From contig NC_067295.1 of NCBI RefSeq assembly GCF_020740795.1, forward strand, positions 5,022,501 to 5,086,500: a DNA stretch of 64,000 nt. Reading direction: 5' to 3'. Of this stretch, positions 1 to 12,600 are shown piece after piece. How positions within the stretch are numbered: the first letter of the stretch is position 1; the number at the start of each line of letters is the position of its first letter. The position numbers were made by a program, and so were the translations under genes. Below the pieces are notes generated by a model. That model had not been told where the DNA came from, did not search any database, and saw only the letters and a program-made list of their open reading frames with translations. The stretch comes from Apus apus. Lineage: Eukaryota > Chordata > Aves > Apodiformes > Apodidae.

Positions 1-374
1 AATGCCCAAAACAGTTCATGTTCATGGCAGGAGCTATGAGAGTGAAAGTAAGGCTTGGGCAGTGTCATACATCTACCTCTGCCTCTTGTTTTTTTAACTC
101 CTGTAACCTAAAACTACCTTCATCTGGAGAATTCTGAAGGGATCACTACCTAATTATTTCAAAAGGCTTTCCCAGCACTGGTCAAGCTTCACCTTGTCTC
201 AGGAAGTAACACTGAATGAGGAACTGTATAGAAACTGGCATAGACAGGGTACCTAATGGATTCTGCTGCATTGTGGTCCGCTTAATGTTTCTGTGAAAAG
301 AAGCCTGCAGGGCCCTTAAAACAGTCTAGAAGCTGTTTACAGCAGAACAACACATGCTTTTACTAAAAAATATT
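1..374. other. 3' flank of NUDT1, no gene recognised
   Basis: No coding exon or repeat was recognised. In other amniotes the next gene on this side is SNX8, convergent with NUDT1. Its 3' end is not visible here and should lie beyond the left edge if the order is kept. Confidence 0.5.
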
Positions 375-445
375 TTTAATGTTTTACTAGCCACAAGGGA
401 AAAGCTGAAAGAATTAGCCACCTGCAATAATACAAACTTTTTAAT
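375..445 (-). terminator. Candidate NUDT1 polyadenylation signals (ATTAAA)
   Basis: On the minus strand ATTAAA occurs at 445-440 and 380-375, about 235 and 300 nt past the stop codon. No AATAAA was found on this strand between the stop and the window edge. Either site would give a short 3' UTR. This rests on hexamers only. Confidence 0.3.
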
Positions 446-679
446 AGTTGTGGTCACGCAACCACTAACGAATACCACAGCCAGGGACTTCACAGCATGG
501 AAAAATCCTGTTACTTCTGTTTCTTCTCTAAGAAACCCCCTTATTTTCCGTACTTCCTAGTGACCTGGCAAATGAGCCTCCTTTGCTGGAGGGTTGAGAA
601 AGGAGAACCTTCTAAGTACTACCGATGGTGTTCTCTCCCAAAATGGGCAGCAGCACGTGGGTTGAATGCTTCAGTTTTC

Positions 680-852
680 TTAAACTTCCTCCACTTCTTT
701 CAGAGTGTGCTCCAGGATAGTGTCTTGTCCCTGGAACTTAAAATAGCCACGAAACAACTTTTTCTGAAGCAGAAGTGGGAACCAGTAGATATCATCTGCC
801 CACATGTGATTGAATGGCACCTCATCCAGCTGGAACCACTGTGGACGCATTT
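680..852 (-). CDS. NUDT1: NUDT1 coding exon 3 with stop codon
   Basis: 173 nt, starting after a CAG acceptor at 853-855. It holds W117, D119 and D120 (MWADD), the residues that recognise the 8-oxo base in the human enzyme, and the C-terminal strand and helix ending KEVEEV. The stop codon is at 682-680. Confidence 0.95.
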
Positions 853-3800
853 CTGGTGAGAGAAAACAAGAACTTTCCATGAGACTTTCGCTTGTTTTTT
901 TGCTGCCTAGAATTTGAGTACCTGTCAACAAGCAGCTTCCCTCTACAGCCCAGCTGCCTCCCTTCTCAGGGATTTTGCCATGAATAGTTCTGTATTTAAG
1001 AGCAATATAATCTCAGAAGAGAATGTACATCCTTCCTTCCTTCCTTCCTCTCCACTAGCTACCTACCATCACTTTCCGTTGGCTCTCCATGAAAGTCATC
1101 TGCCCGGAAAATGTGAACTTCCATGAGTTCAGGATTGCCTACAAATTCAAATGTGATATGACCCATCTTCTGCAAGGTGTCCACGGTCAGTCCACTCTCC
1201 TCCAGGAGCTCCCTGCAGAAGAAATAGACTTTACATGAAAGTGAGAAGTGGGAGAACAAAAAATCAGGCATTGGCTTTACTTGTGCGTTCAAAGCAGAGG
1301 GAACTAAAGGTGAAAGAACAGAGCAGGGCACAGCAGAGTTCTGGCTTGCACCAAACTATTAGCCTACTTACATCACAGGGGAGCCACGTCAGACCTGTTT
1401 GTGTGTTATTTCAAGCTCCTGTAGTCTGGTATGAAAATACTTTGTTGGAAGGAGAAAATTCAGGAAAATGGATTGTTTACTATAATTGACATTCCTTGCA
1501 ACGTGATGATCTTTCATGAGATCGGTTAGAAGTGGGCTAAGGCTCTCGTGTTCAGATTGTAGCCAGGTGAAGCATAAGAACTCCAAGATACACTTTACTT
1601 AGGCAAAAGGGTTTGCCAACTTCAGGGGAAAGTTTTGAGAATACAAGAACATCTGTACTCGCTACAGTATCAGTTACTGCTGAGGTGCTACAATGTATTC
1701 AAGGAGTGTTACTAAGTAACGCTACTTTCACGCAAAACATTAGGAATACCATCTCCCCTCAAATGCCTTATAAAAAACACACAGCAATTGTGTAAACTTT
1801 GCACTTCTGCTCTTTGGAAGTATGTTTAGCATAACAAGAGGTTGGAAGGCAAGACTTCTAAGAGCACTTTGTGAGACTTGCCAGGCAGCTCTTTTCTGTG
1901 CATCCCTGTGCACAGCTGCTTGAAGCACATTCAATTACTTGCTCTGTTTATGCTACAGACTTAGACCTTTTTTTAATTTTTACCTGCCTCTAACAGAATG
2001 AGCATTCCTTTAACTTAGCCATGTTTTTTCTAATGTTCAAAAATAAGGAATACTTTGAAACAGTGTCTCTTCAGTTAAGGTTAATAATTAATGCAGTTGC
2101 AATTTGGCAAACTTAACAATTTTAAAATGTAATGGAAATGATCTTTAAGGCTCCAGCTTCCTTTAGCATCAATTTAATTACTTCCATCCTTCAAAACTGT
2201 ATTACAATTTAACGTCTTAGCTAATTGTAGTTTATCTTCCTGAGAAATTATGCCTAAAATAGAGGCAGTTTTCCAGCAACAAAGCTAAAAGCCTCATTTT
2301 ACAGGCTAACTGACCAAAAAAGCACTAAACTGCTCTGGTTCTCCAAGCAATTTATCTGTCAGCTGTTTGGCTCTGAGGAAACACTACAGGCAGCAAACTA
2401 GAAACAATGAACTAGCTAAATGCTTTGAGATGTGCCAGTGAAGAGCCATGGGTGCCCAGGTGCTCCATAGGAACATGGTGTTCCCAGTGGAATATAGAAA
2501 TCTTACTAATACAGGAAACTTGTTCATGTTCCAGGTTAATATTTAACTGTGTGGTGAGGACACTTCACACCTTATGCCAGTGCAAACCCCACTGAGACAA
2601 CACAACGGGGAAACACATCTTGATAGGTCAACTCTGAATACAGAGCAGAGGTGGTGCAAGGGGTTTGATTTGGACTGTGACACCACCTGGAGGGGAGCTG
2701 CACCCCGAGGCAGGGCTGGAATGGTGGTGTTCCCAATCAGGCAAGCAGGCTGCTTGCCTGGCTGGCCCTGACTCTGGGCACTGCCTCCTGCTCAGCTGGC
2801 CTTGACAGGAATCGTGTGATGCTGCAACACATTCCTACCAGGCACATCGAAAGGGCTGCGGATGGGACTGTTCCACGATCCACAGCAGCAGGTGCTGGCT
2901 GTGCTGTGATACACTGCCCTGAAGACATTGAAACTTTCACCACTTGACGTCTCGTGTGAGCTAAAACTCTGGTTTCTAGCTCTGGACTGGCACAGATAAA
3001 CACTCACCAAGGAAATAAAATGCTAAATTAAATAATTCGCTTCACACCACAGTCAGTGGCAGTGTGAGCCTAGCAAATGGAGGCCTGATTTAAGTAATAA
3101 AACTGATTTCCTTCCCTCCACTTAGAGATGATAAATTACATGAAAAGCCACAAGGCAAGCATCAGGTATGGTAATGCTGTGCCCTGCTGTGTGTGCAACT
3201 GCTCAGAGGGCTCTTCTGTCCCCTGGGTTAGCTCACCACAGAACCCCAGCAGTTGCACTGGCACGGTTGAGGAGACACTTCAGTGTAAAATATGTTAGAC
3301 AGCTGTTAAACACACCAACACTGAACTTCCTCCAGGTGCGAGGGCAATTTAGTGCATACACCAGAAAGTGAGGAGGTGGCAAAGTGTGACTTTGTACCAG
3401 CAACATTCATGGAAAGAATGAGGTACCTAATTTTCAGAGGAGATAGCATTTCAGCTGTGATCTGCTGTTTGATTTTAATGAGTAGACAAAAGGAAAAACT
3501 TCACAAAATCAGTACAAAAAGCTTAAAAAATGCTACTGTACCTCTACAGCAATGCAATTTAATTCCCTAACTCAGTATTAGGGCTTTCATTTGACTGACT
3601 ATGCAGTCAAATTAATTTCTACAGGGCTTTTCATAAGGGACCTCTGAGATTTTTCCCTTATTTTGTCACCAGATTTTCACCCAGGACTGAAAATGTTAGT
3701 GCAAGGCAGCACCTGTCGAATAGCATTAACATTGAAAACATAAGCAGTATGCTGTTGTAATTTTGTTAGACAGCCAGAATTAAATTTCTCACCTTTTTGC

Positions 3801-4070
3801 ACAGGGCAAGAACGGTAACTCCACCTGCAGCCCACCACAAATGGTTTGATTCCTTCACTGCCCACCCTGTGCCCCGACCCTCTCCCCAGGGCAGGGGCTG
3901 TGCCGGGCCTGCCCTCACCTGCGAGCAGCCTCCTCGATGCTCTCCCCTGCCTGCACTTTGCCCCCGAAGCCGTTCCAGAGACCGACGCCAAACCCGCGTT
4001 TTTTCATGCCCAGGAGGACGCGGGATGGCTGCACCACCAGGACGAGGGTGAAGAGCCTGGAAGTGCACAT
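680..4070 (-). CDS. NUDT1: NUDT1 (MTH1), oxidised purine nucleoside triphosphate hydrolase, complete, 3 coding exons
   Basis: The enzyme hydrolyses 8-oxo-dGTP, 2-OH-dATP and related oxidised purine triphosphates to monophosphates, keeping them out of DNA (family knowledge). Joining 4070-3919, 1212-1067 and 852-680 gives 471 nt and 156 aa, the same length I recall for the human protein. The Nudix box spans residues 37-59: it starts GGKVQAGE, and the catalytic REXXEE core is R51, E52, E55, E56. Residues known to contact the base in human MTH1 are all present at the same numbers: T8, K23, F27, N33, W117, D119 and D120. Splice phases are 2 and 1 and agree across both introns (2706 and 214 bp). 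The start ATG has A at -3. The frame stays open upstream, but a pyrimidine tract and CAG end five bases before the ATG, so a non-coding exon probably lies further upstream. It is divergent from MRM2. Confidence 0.96.
1030..1050. repeat. (CCTT)n microsatellite in NUDT1 intron 2
   Basis: About five uninterrupted CCTT units sit just inside the donor end of the 214-bp intron. Length polymorphism between individuals is plausible. Confidence 0.85.
1067..1212 (-). CDS. NUDT1: NUDT1 coding exon 2 (R51 to first base of E100)
   Basis: 146 nt, entered from a CTGCAG acceptor and left by the donor GTAGGT (intron from 1066). It completes the Nudix helix with [10 protein letters not shown], supplying the metal-binding glutamates, and continues through the central sheet ([15 protein letters not shown]). 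The phase matches both neighbouring exons. Confidence 0.95.
1213..3918 (-). other. NUDT1 intron 1, no gene seen
   Basis: GT-AG intron of 2706 bp. I see no coding exon or recognisable repeat family in it. The middle (about 2570-3000) is GC-richer than the flanks and contains a perfect 23-bp palindrome at 2738-2760. Confidence 0.8.
2738..2760. repeat. Perfect 23-bp inverted repeat
   Basis: Two 11-bp arms (CAGGCAAGCAG and its exact complement) are separated by a single G at 2749. It lies in NUDT1 intron 1. No function is known to me. Each arm contains a CWWG core, but the flanks do not give good p53 half-sites. Confidence 0.85.
3919..4070 (-). CDS. NUDT1: NUDT1 coding exon 1 (residues 1-50 plus two bases of R51)
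   Basis: The exon encodes the N-terminal strand ([14 protein letters not shown]), the 8-oxo-purine pocket (K23, F27, N33) and the first half of the Nudix box. It ends GCTCGCAG before the donor GTGAGG (intron from 3918). A CAG acceptor after a pyrimidine tract at 4076-4078 suggests that the exon's transcribed start is 4075, five bases before the ATG. Confidence 0.95.
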
Positions 4071-4564
4071 GGTTCCTGGGAGACAGATGAGGACACACTG
4101 CACCAAGGGCTCCGGGAACCCCTCAAGAGGGGAGCCCCGGCTGCTTCCCGGCCCGGGGGGTGCTGGACAAAACCCGGACTTGCTGCTCAGCTCCAGGCAG
4201 CCCTGATGCCCCCGCGACACAAACCACCTCCTCCCAAAAGGCCTGGTCCCCACCATCCCCGGCCCAAACCCTCGCTCCCCTGCTCCCCCAGCACCCCTTC
4301 CCCCAAACCTTTGTCCCCCAGGATCCCCTCGCCCAAACCTTTGTCCCCCAGGATCCCCTCCCCAAATCCTTGACCCCCTACAACCCGAATACTTAAGCCC
4401 CCCCCAGCAGCGCCATCCCCCGAGCCAGGCCCCCTTGCTCCCCGAGCACCTGTGTCCCAGCGTCAGGCTTTCCCGCTTCCCGCTGCCCGGCCCTTCCCGT
4501 CCCGCCCCGGTGCCGCCCCGCGGCCGCGGTGAGGGGCGGAGCGGGGCGGGCCGAGGCGGCCGCC
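4071..4564. promoter_or_regulatory. Divergent CpG-rich promoter between NUDT1 and MRM2
   Basis: The two start codons face away from each other 494 bp apart. The MRM2-proximal part (about 4480-4600) is very GC- and CpG-rich, TATA-less, and has overlapping GC-box sequences (GGGGCGG and GGGCGG types) at about 4533-4552. A perfect 12-bp palindrome CCGCGGCCGCGG sits at 4518-4529, flanked by CCGCCCC and GGGGCGG in near-dyad arrangement. The divergent pair is also found in mammals (recalled), so shared regulation is likely. Transcription start sites are not determinable from sequence. Confidence 0.7.
4261..4380. repeat. 30-bp tandem repeat (minisatellite) in the divergent promoter
   Basis: 4301-4330 and 4331-4360 are near-identical 30-bp copies (one difference, at the first base), each made of three C-rich decamers of the type GCCCAAACCT, TTGTCCCCCA and GGATCCCCTC. 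Degenerate copies flank them at 4261-4300 and 4361-4380. The repeat lies on the NUDT1 side of the shared promoter. Confidence 0.85.
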
Positions 4565-6526
<1,962 letters not shown>

Positions 6527-6822
6527 GAGCTGAGCACCACAGGTTGTCAAGCAGGTGATCAGACATGGACTGGACGTCTGAATTTGTTGTGTGTTTAAAG
6601 AAAAATCTCAGCATTAAGACCCTGGGAAAATCTGTCACAGTTCTTAAAAAGTACATCATGCTTTTCAAATACAAAACCAAACAAGAATGGTGTCCTGCTG
6701 AGTTTATCCACTGATTATACAAGCAGAGACATCCAATCTAGCTTGTCACCTGTGGAGAAAACTTGGGAATGGAGAGGAGTGATCTGAAAGGCAACCTGTG
6801 GGGCTGGAGTAATGGAAATGAA

Positions 6823-6828
6823 AATAAA
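6823..6828 (+). terminator. MRM2 polyadenylation signal AATAAA
   Basis: A canonical hexamer lies 297 bases past the MRM2 stop, on the coding strand. A GT-containing stretch (CTGTGATTATG and further) follows it, as expected downstream of a cleavage site. Confidence 0.7.
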
Positions 6829-7837
6829 GCTGTGATTATGAGAGTTTTTACCGTGTGCTTGAAAATCATTTCACTGCCAATGTTGTCATGTACAAGACAT
6901 TAAGGCTGTTGTCAGAAAACAGTGAGGGGAGCTGAAGCCAATTTATTGCCACTTCATCTTTCTTAAAAGCTCATGCAATTTCCTAGCACATGTAAAAATA
7001 GATAACGTTGTTGCGGATGTCAGGAGCTGCCTTGTCAGGTAAGATCTGCAACGCAGCCGTGCAGGATATATGACTGGCTCTGGAATGTTTACTCTGATGG
7101 CTCTGCTGCTTTTTCTAAAGACACAGGTTATATTTAGAAATCTCTACTCGGAGGTACACATCAATCCCACGAGTGACAGGAAGGCAGGGTCATCACTACT
7201 GAGAAGATAATTTCCCTTGTTTTCAGTATCATTTTATGTTTGACCAACGACGTTTCCTCGCTGAAATGACAAGATGTTTCTTGGATCCTGGAGAGGGAAA
7301 ATTACTGACTTCTAGAATGCTGTTTGCAGGAATAAATTTAGCCACTGCCTTATCTGGAAGCCACAAGTTAAGGCTACACAGCGCTTTTATCAAGCCAGCC
7401 GTGGCAGGAGTTGCAGGAGGGGCTGGCAGCGCGGTCGCTTTCCAAGGCTTCCAGATCTTTCTCATTCCAAGCGCCCGGCCCGGGGTCCCCCGCAGCTGTG
7501 ACGGGATTTTAACCGCTCGGCGACCTCCGCGGTGCGCGCGGGACCCGGGGCCGCTCCCTGCGGGCGCGTGCAGGGAGGACACTTGCCCCACCCGCGGGCG
7601 CGCGCAGGGCGCGGGACAAGCGCGTGCCTCCCCCGCTGCTCCGCCGGCTGCAGCTGCGGGGGGACAGGAGGAGCTCCGACCCGGGGAGGGAGCGGGGGAC
7701 GGGGCGGTGTTAGAGCGGGCAGGGGGTGAACGTGGTTGCGGGGGGGGGGGGGTTGGAAGGAGGCTGCGCTCCCGGGCGGGGCGTTCCGGCCGCGGGTGCG
7801 CGCCCCGTCCCGGCCTTGCGGCGGCCCGCGCCGCGTG
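6829..7837. other. Spacer between MRM2 and MAD1L1, no gene recognised
   Basis: The first 600 bp are ordinary AT-balanced sequence without recognised repeats. From about 7440 the base composition switches sharply to a CpG island. Open frames here on both strands are long only because the DNA is GC-rich. A run of 13 G at 7740-7752 is present. Confidence 0.7.
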
Positions 7838-7847
7838 TCTCGCGAGA
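7838..7847. promoter_or_regulatory. TCTCGCGAGA promoter element (BANP-type site)
   Basis: A perfect copy of the palindromic ten-base CGCG element found in TATA-less CpG-island promoters. The protein BANP is reported to bind this motif when it is unmethylated and to activate such genes, many of them essential. Here it lies about 80 bp upstream of a consensus splice donor, the right place for a core-promoter element of MAD1L1. Confidence 0.7.
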
Positions 7848-7926
7848 GCTGGGCGCGAGTTCCCGTGAGATCGCGGCGCCGGGGCGAGGAGGGAGATCCA
7901 AGCGGGGCGCGCGCCGCCCGCGGCGG
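7848..7926 (+). other. MAD1L1: Probable non-coding first exon of MAD1L1 (5' end approximate)
   Basis: A strong donor (GTGAGT) begins at 7927 inside the CpG island, and no in-frame start to MAD1L1 exists here. The next exon begins four bases before the ATG, so a spliced leader exon is required. The left boundary is set only by the promoter element and is a guess. Confidence 0.5.
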
Positions 7927-7976
7927 GTGAGTGAGGGAAGGAGCGGCGGGAGGCCCGGCCCGGCCCGGCCCCGCCC

Positions 7977-8051
7977 GGCCCGGCTCCTCCCGGCCCCGCT
8001 CCTCCCGGCCCGGCTCCTCCCGGCCCCGTTCCTCCCGGCTCCGCTCCTGCC
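7977..8051. repeat. 15-bp GC-rich tandem repeat, five copies
   Basis: Five consecutive 15-bp units of the form GGCCCCGCTCCTCCC run at 7977, 7992, 8007, 8022 and 8037. Copies 1 and 3 are identical. Copies 2 and 4 differ by one base, and copy 5 is diverged. It starts 50 bp inside MAD1L1 intron 1. The C-rich strand could in principle form an i-motif, and its complement a G-quadruplex. Confidence 0.9.
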
Positions 8052-8650
8052 GTTGCGCCCGGCCGAGCGGGGGCGGGGGAGGGAGGCCGTGCCGTGTCTC
8101 CCGTTCCTCCCACCCCCGGGGGCCGCTCCCCAGGCGGGGCAGGGCTCTGGGCGCTGCCGGGCCCCGCTCCCCTCCGCTCCCTCAGGGTGGGGCTGAGCCC
8201 CCCGCGGTGCCCGGCCCGGCCGCTCTCGGGGGGCTCTCCGCGGGGACCGGGCTGTGGGGACGGGGGGTCCCTCGGTGCCCCGGGACGGAGCCTTTGCCCC
8301 GGGGTTTTCTGCAGCCGGGAGGCGGAATGTGCGTGTCTTCTGCGGTTTTAGCCTTGTTCTGGGTTTCAAAACAGGCTTGCTGAAGCCCGGTTACTTGGTG
8401 ATGATGTTCTCTCTCTCGAGTTCATTCGCATCTGGTGCTGAAGTACTTCAAATAAACGTTCTCGTTTGGCTGTTTGGCCGTTCTGCTGCCAACGTGCTTG
8501 TATCGTGTGTCCTCTTTTGAATGACACAGATTCAAAGAATAGCTGCTGTGTTACCTGGACAGTGCACGAGCTTGAAAGTTACCCCAGGTCTGTGCCTCTG
8601 GCACAAGCCGGTGTGTATGTTGTGAGTTGCCCTCCGTGGTCCTGAAACTT

Positions 8651-8683
8651 CTTGTATATTTCATGTATATTTCTTGTATATTT
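8651..8683. repeat. 11-bp tandem repeat, three copies
   Basis: Three units of CTTGTATATTT (the middle one with A for T at position 2) lie in MAD1L1 intron 1, followed by a decayed fourth copy. Confidence 0.85.
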
Positions 8684-9481
8684 CTCGAGTATTGCACGTG
8701 TACTGCGGGGCCTGCCATCACTAGGACTCACTTAATGCTTCCTGAAGTCTCCTAGGAAACCTTGCAGGCCTTTTTGAGCTCTTGATTTGTCTTTATCCTT
8801 TTAGTTAGTGCCCTTCCAAATTTGACGTAAGAATTGCAAAAACTTTCACATAAATGAGGAGAGACAGTTTTACATAGAGAAGCAAACAGTCAGTTTCGGA
8901 AGTCTTGTTGCTCTAAGTTAAGTTCCAAAGTGCTTTTTGGGAGCCAGAATCATGTTATTTACAATGGCAGGTGTGCTGCTAGTATGGAATTAGTTTTCCC
9001 TCCCTGCCTCAGATGTTTGGAGGAAGAGTAATGAGTGCTGTTTGTTAGTGTTATGTGCTGTCGATCTTAATATCCTACAATATTTACTTGTATCCCAGTA
9101 TCTATCTTAATTATGTAGGAAAGGAGAACTTAACTTTGTATGACTTATGACAGCTTTTATTTGAATGCTTATGGGCTGAGGTTCAGGGGACAATTTATGT
9201 AAATAAAAGCAAACCATGTCAGGTAGAAAGCTGAGGGAAGAACAGGCTCTGTTGCATCAGTTTCTCATTTCAGAGACCTACAACTTCAGCCTTAGTTGAT
9301 GTTTTCTAGTTCAAGTCGATGCCAGCAGTAATCTGTGGGTGCCAGCAGTGACTAGCACATTGGGGTTTGTACCCTTGCTTTTAGTGTTTTCTCAGGACAG
9401 TGATGTGTCTCTTTAGTGAAGCAGCCAGTAGATCACAGGTTGCTCTGAGTGTTTTGCTGATGACTTTCTATATATTTCCAG

Positions 9482-9635
9482 AGTCATGGAGGACTTGGAA
9501 GATAATACCACTGTCTTCTCCACCTTGAGATCCCTCAACAACTTTATTTCACAGCGCATGGAGGGGCTGTCCGGGCTGGCTACTCCAGGATCGTCTCAAA
9601 GCTCCTTGCAGATTCAGTACCAGCAGAGGGTGCAG
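9482..9635 (+). CDS. MAD1L1: MAD1L1 first coding exon (residues 1-50)
   Basis: Acceptor TTTCCAG, then four untranslated bases, then the ATG at 9486. It encodes 50 codons up to [10 protein letters not shown] and ends in phase 0 before the donor GTGAGG. The segment [12 protein letters not shown] is the strongly conserved N-terminal signature. Confidence 0.95.
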
Positions 9636-12600
9636 GTGAGGTGTTATCAGCTTGGTGATGCCTGCAGTACCACTTCAGTGTGGTTGTAGACTCCTTTTGA
9701 TTCCAGGAATCGGGGTTGATTTCATTAAGATCTGATAATTCTTTAAAAGAATTGATACTAATGCGAGCTCAATAATGGAAGCCTGGTTTTGGTGAACGTT
9801 CTAGAATCTTACAATGTTTTTGAAGTGTCAGGCATATTTATTTCTGTTTTGTAGAAAGGTGCTTTGAATTTCTTTCCTGCCTGTTATATCTGTACACCAG
9901 CTCAGGAAATTAAATTCTAAGTTGTTTTCATATTTCTGAACAAAGAAGCTTTATATCTGTCAGTATTTTTTAAGCAAGTAATTTGTTAGCTTTTTTCACA
10001 ATCTTTCTCAAAGTTTCTTTGCCTGAGGTATGGTTCTGGTGTGCTAGCCAGTAGTGTTTTCTTGTGCACTTCTCTTTGTATCCATGTGGGTTTTAATGAC
10101 TTTTTTTTTTGTAAGCTGCCTTATGCTCATAAAGTATAGACTCAGCTGGCATCTTGGATCATAAGGACTGTTTATTAGGCTGGAGTAAAGTTTCTCTATC
10201 CTTTATCTTAATATAATTTCTACTTTATTGTCTAAGTATAAAATAAGTTTGCTGTCTTTTTACTGTAAATCTGCTTTGCATTTGGAATGGTGACAAAAAT
10301 TTATGCGTTATCTGTCTGTGGTACATCTCTTTACAGAGATGGTTAGAGAGGGTGCTCTCTGCTTAGAGAGTCTTCATGCATTGAATGTCTGTTCCTCAGA
10401 TGTGAGATATTCTATTAATATTGGCTGTGCTCTAAGGTAATTTAAATTAAAAAAAATGAAGTATAATGTTGTAGCAGGTAGCAGAAAAACGTTGTTTTGC
10501 TCAGCAGTTGATGATCATGGGGAGCACGATCTCTGCTTCATCATGGTTTGCTGCTGTTACTTTCACGAGGCTTGGGGAGTTCATAATTAACCTTTTCTTA
10601 GCTGGAGAAGTATATTCTGTCAGAATACCTCTAAAGATTGAAGGAGAAATTCTGAATGAGGAACTTAGGAATGTTAGTTGGAATGAATTTTTATTTGCTG
10701 TGTGTTTCTGAGTGTGTTGTTGAACTCTTGGTTTCCCCACCTGCATCTGGAGTAAGAAGGCAAGTACCACAGACATGGGGATGGATACCTTGTAATTTCT
10801 AAAATGTCGTGCAAGTGTCATCTGAGTAGTACAGAGTGGGAGATAAGGACGTAATTGCAGTGCTGTTAATGGTGTTTAATGTCTCTTCACACATGAACTG
10901 GCCAGCTGGAAGAACAAGCTGGGCATATCCACTCCAAATCCCAGCTCCTGCAGGTGGAACGAGAGAAGATGCAGATGGAGCTTAGCCACAAACGAGCTCG
11001 CATAGAGCTAGAGAGGGCAGCTAATACCAATGCCAGGAACTATGAGGTGAGTGTGACAGTTGCAGATGGCTTGATATCATAGGCCTGAGTCAGAACATAC
11101 CTAGTGGGTCTACATTGGTGGTTTAGTTTGGATCAGGGATATTGACTTGACTTCTTACATGCTGCAGGAGTGTGTTGACTTTTTTTGATGAAGCTGAACT
11201 CAAAGGTGTAGTCCAGAAGCAAGCCTCGTGTTCTCCAGCTGCTGATGGATACTTCAGAGTATGACTTCAGTGAATCTGTAGTAACTGCTCCTGGGATGCA
11301 TTTACTGTGTTTGCATTTACTGCAGGTGTGATGGTGCTGCAGGTGAATGTCAGGTTCTCAGCACCAACTGTTTTGCTCTTCAGATTCCCTCATGGTGCTT
11401 TGCACTAACTTGCTAATACACACAAGGGTGTCAAGGTCAAAGCCTTGTTTGGTTGACAAACTGATGAGCTCATTACTAGATTCTGTTAGTTTAGTACTGA
11501 AGTTGTCATGAGTAGCAACAACAAAAGGGATTTGTCTGTTTCTCCCAGAGGTATTTAAGCCTTTTTCTCCCAGATGAATTTAAACTTCTGCTGGCACAAT
11601 TACAACTATTTAGTCTGTGTGACTGTAATTAATTGGGATGACTGCAGTGCCAACCATGCATGGTCACACCAGAGAGCTTGCACTAATAAAACAATGAGCC
11701 TCACTCAGGGAATATGGCTTTATTGGTTTCTGGGTTTAGGCCTGTATATGTTTGCTTAATTACATTACTGAAATAAGTAGTAGATCTGTGGGTTTTGTAG
11801 GATAGTAAAGGTCTTGGATGCAGCTGATTGTGTAAAAATAATCTTTAAAAAACAAACATTTTTTTTGTATTTTACAAAGGCAGTAGGTGACAGATTTAGT
11901 GTGTAGTTATGAAATAGTGAGTCAGTGACTAAATTCCTTGTTCATCTGAAGTCGGATGATGTGGGATTAAGCTGTGAAGGGTTCAAACTGGAATGCAGCT
12001 GACTCAGTCACAGAAACTCTGGAAATACTGGTACAAAAAAGGGGAACAGCATCAATCCAGCACTGTGGTAATTGCCCTGCTCAGATTCTGTGGCTTTTTT
12101 TGAGACATGTGGATGATGATTTTAGGAATTTCACATTGCTTTGCTCAATCTGTGCTTACTATGTAAATATGTGTCTCGGTTTGCTTTGATTAGCAAAGCA
12201 ATTTACTACACATTTTTTCAATAAGTGTTAATCAATTTGTGGTAGGCATAAACTGAAATGGTGTATGAAATGTTGTCAGAGTGCAAAAATACTTATTGTA
12301 TTCATTGATAATACTGTGCATTTAAACCTGGTTTCTATTAAATAGTCTCATACAATTTTGAGAAGTTGCAGAGGGAAGCTTGTCTTCTTAACCCAACTAT
12401 TGAGATCCAAGTTCCTGAAAGTCAATTTTCTATGCATGGGTTAGCTTTAAATTGGAGCATCAGATGTTTTCATCTTTGATTCACTGGAGAGTGTGTAGAG
12501 GAGTCTGGTGAAGCCATGTCTGTATTCTCCTGTCCCTGTCTTGATCTAAGATCTCTGGAAGATTCTCTCTCTTAATGTTGTAGCTCAGTTGCTCTGGGTA

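Larger units (their letters stand above)
7440..8300 (+). promoter_or_regulatory. CpG-island promoter of MAD1L1
   Basis: About 850 bp of very high GC and dense CpG, with no TATA box, lies upstream of the MAD1L1 coding exons and ends within the first intron. It contains the TCTCGCGAGA element, a 13-G run and a GC-rich 15-bp minisatellite. The transcription start cannot be fixed from sequence but probably lies close to the TCTCGCGAGA element. Confidence 0.75.

Noticed and set aside
3846-4373. 175-codon plus-strand frame over NUDT1 exon 1 and the divergent promoter
   Set aside because: It is antisense to a certain coding exon and its C-terminal [10 protein letters not shown]-type repeats are translations of the 30-bp minisatellite.
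7740-7752. Run of 13 G read as a possible regulatory element
   Set aside because: A homopolymer in a CpG island is also a common assembly-uncertain spot. No motif beyond possible G-quadruplex use.
7229-8113. 294-codon open frame on the minus strand, and a 210-codon one on the plus strand, over the MAD1L1 CpG island
   Set aside because: Both are low-complexity P, G, A and R strings caused by GC-rich promoter DNA with few stop codons. No domain, and they overlap a promoter and a minisatellite.
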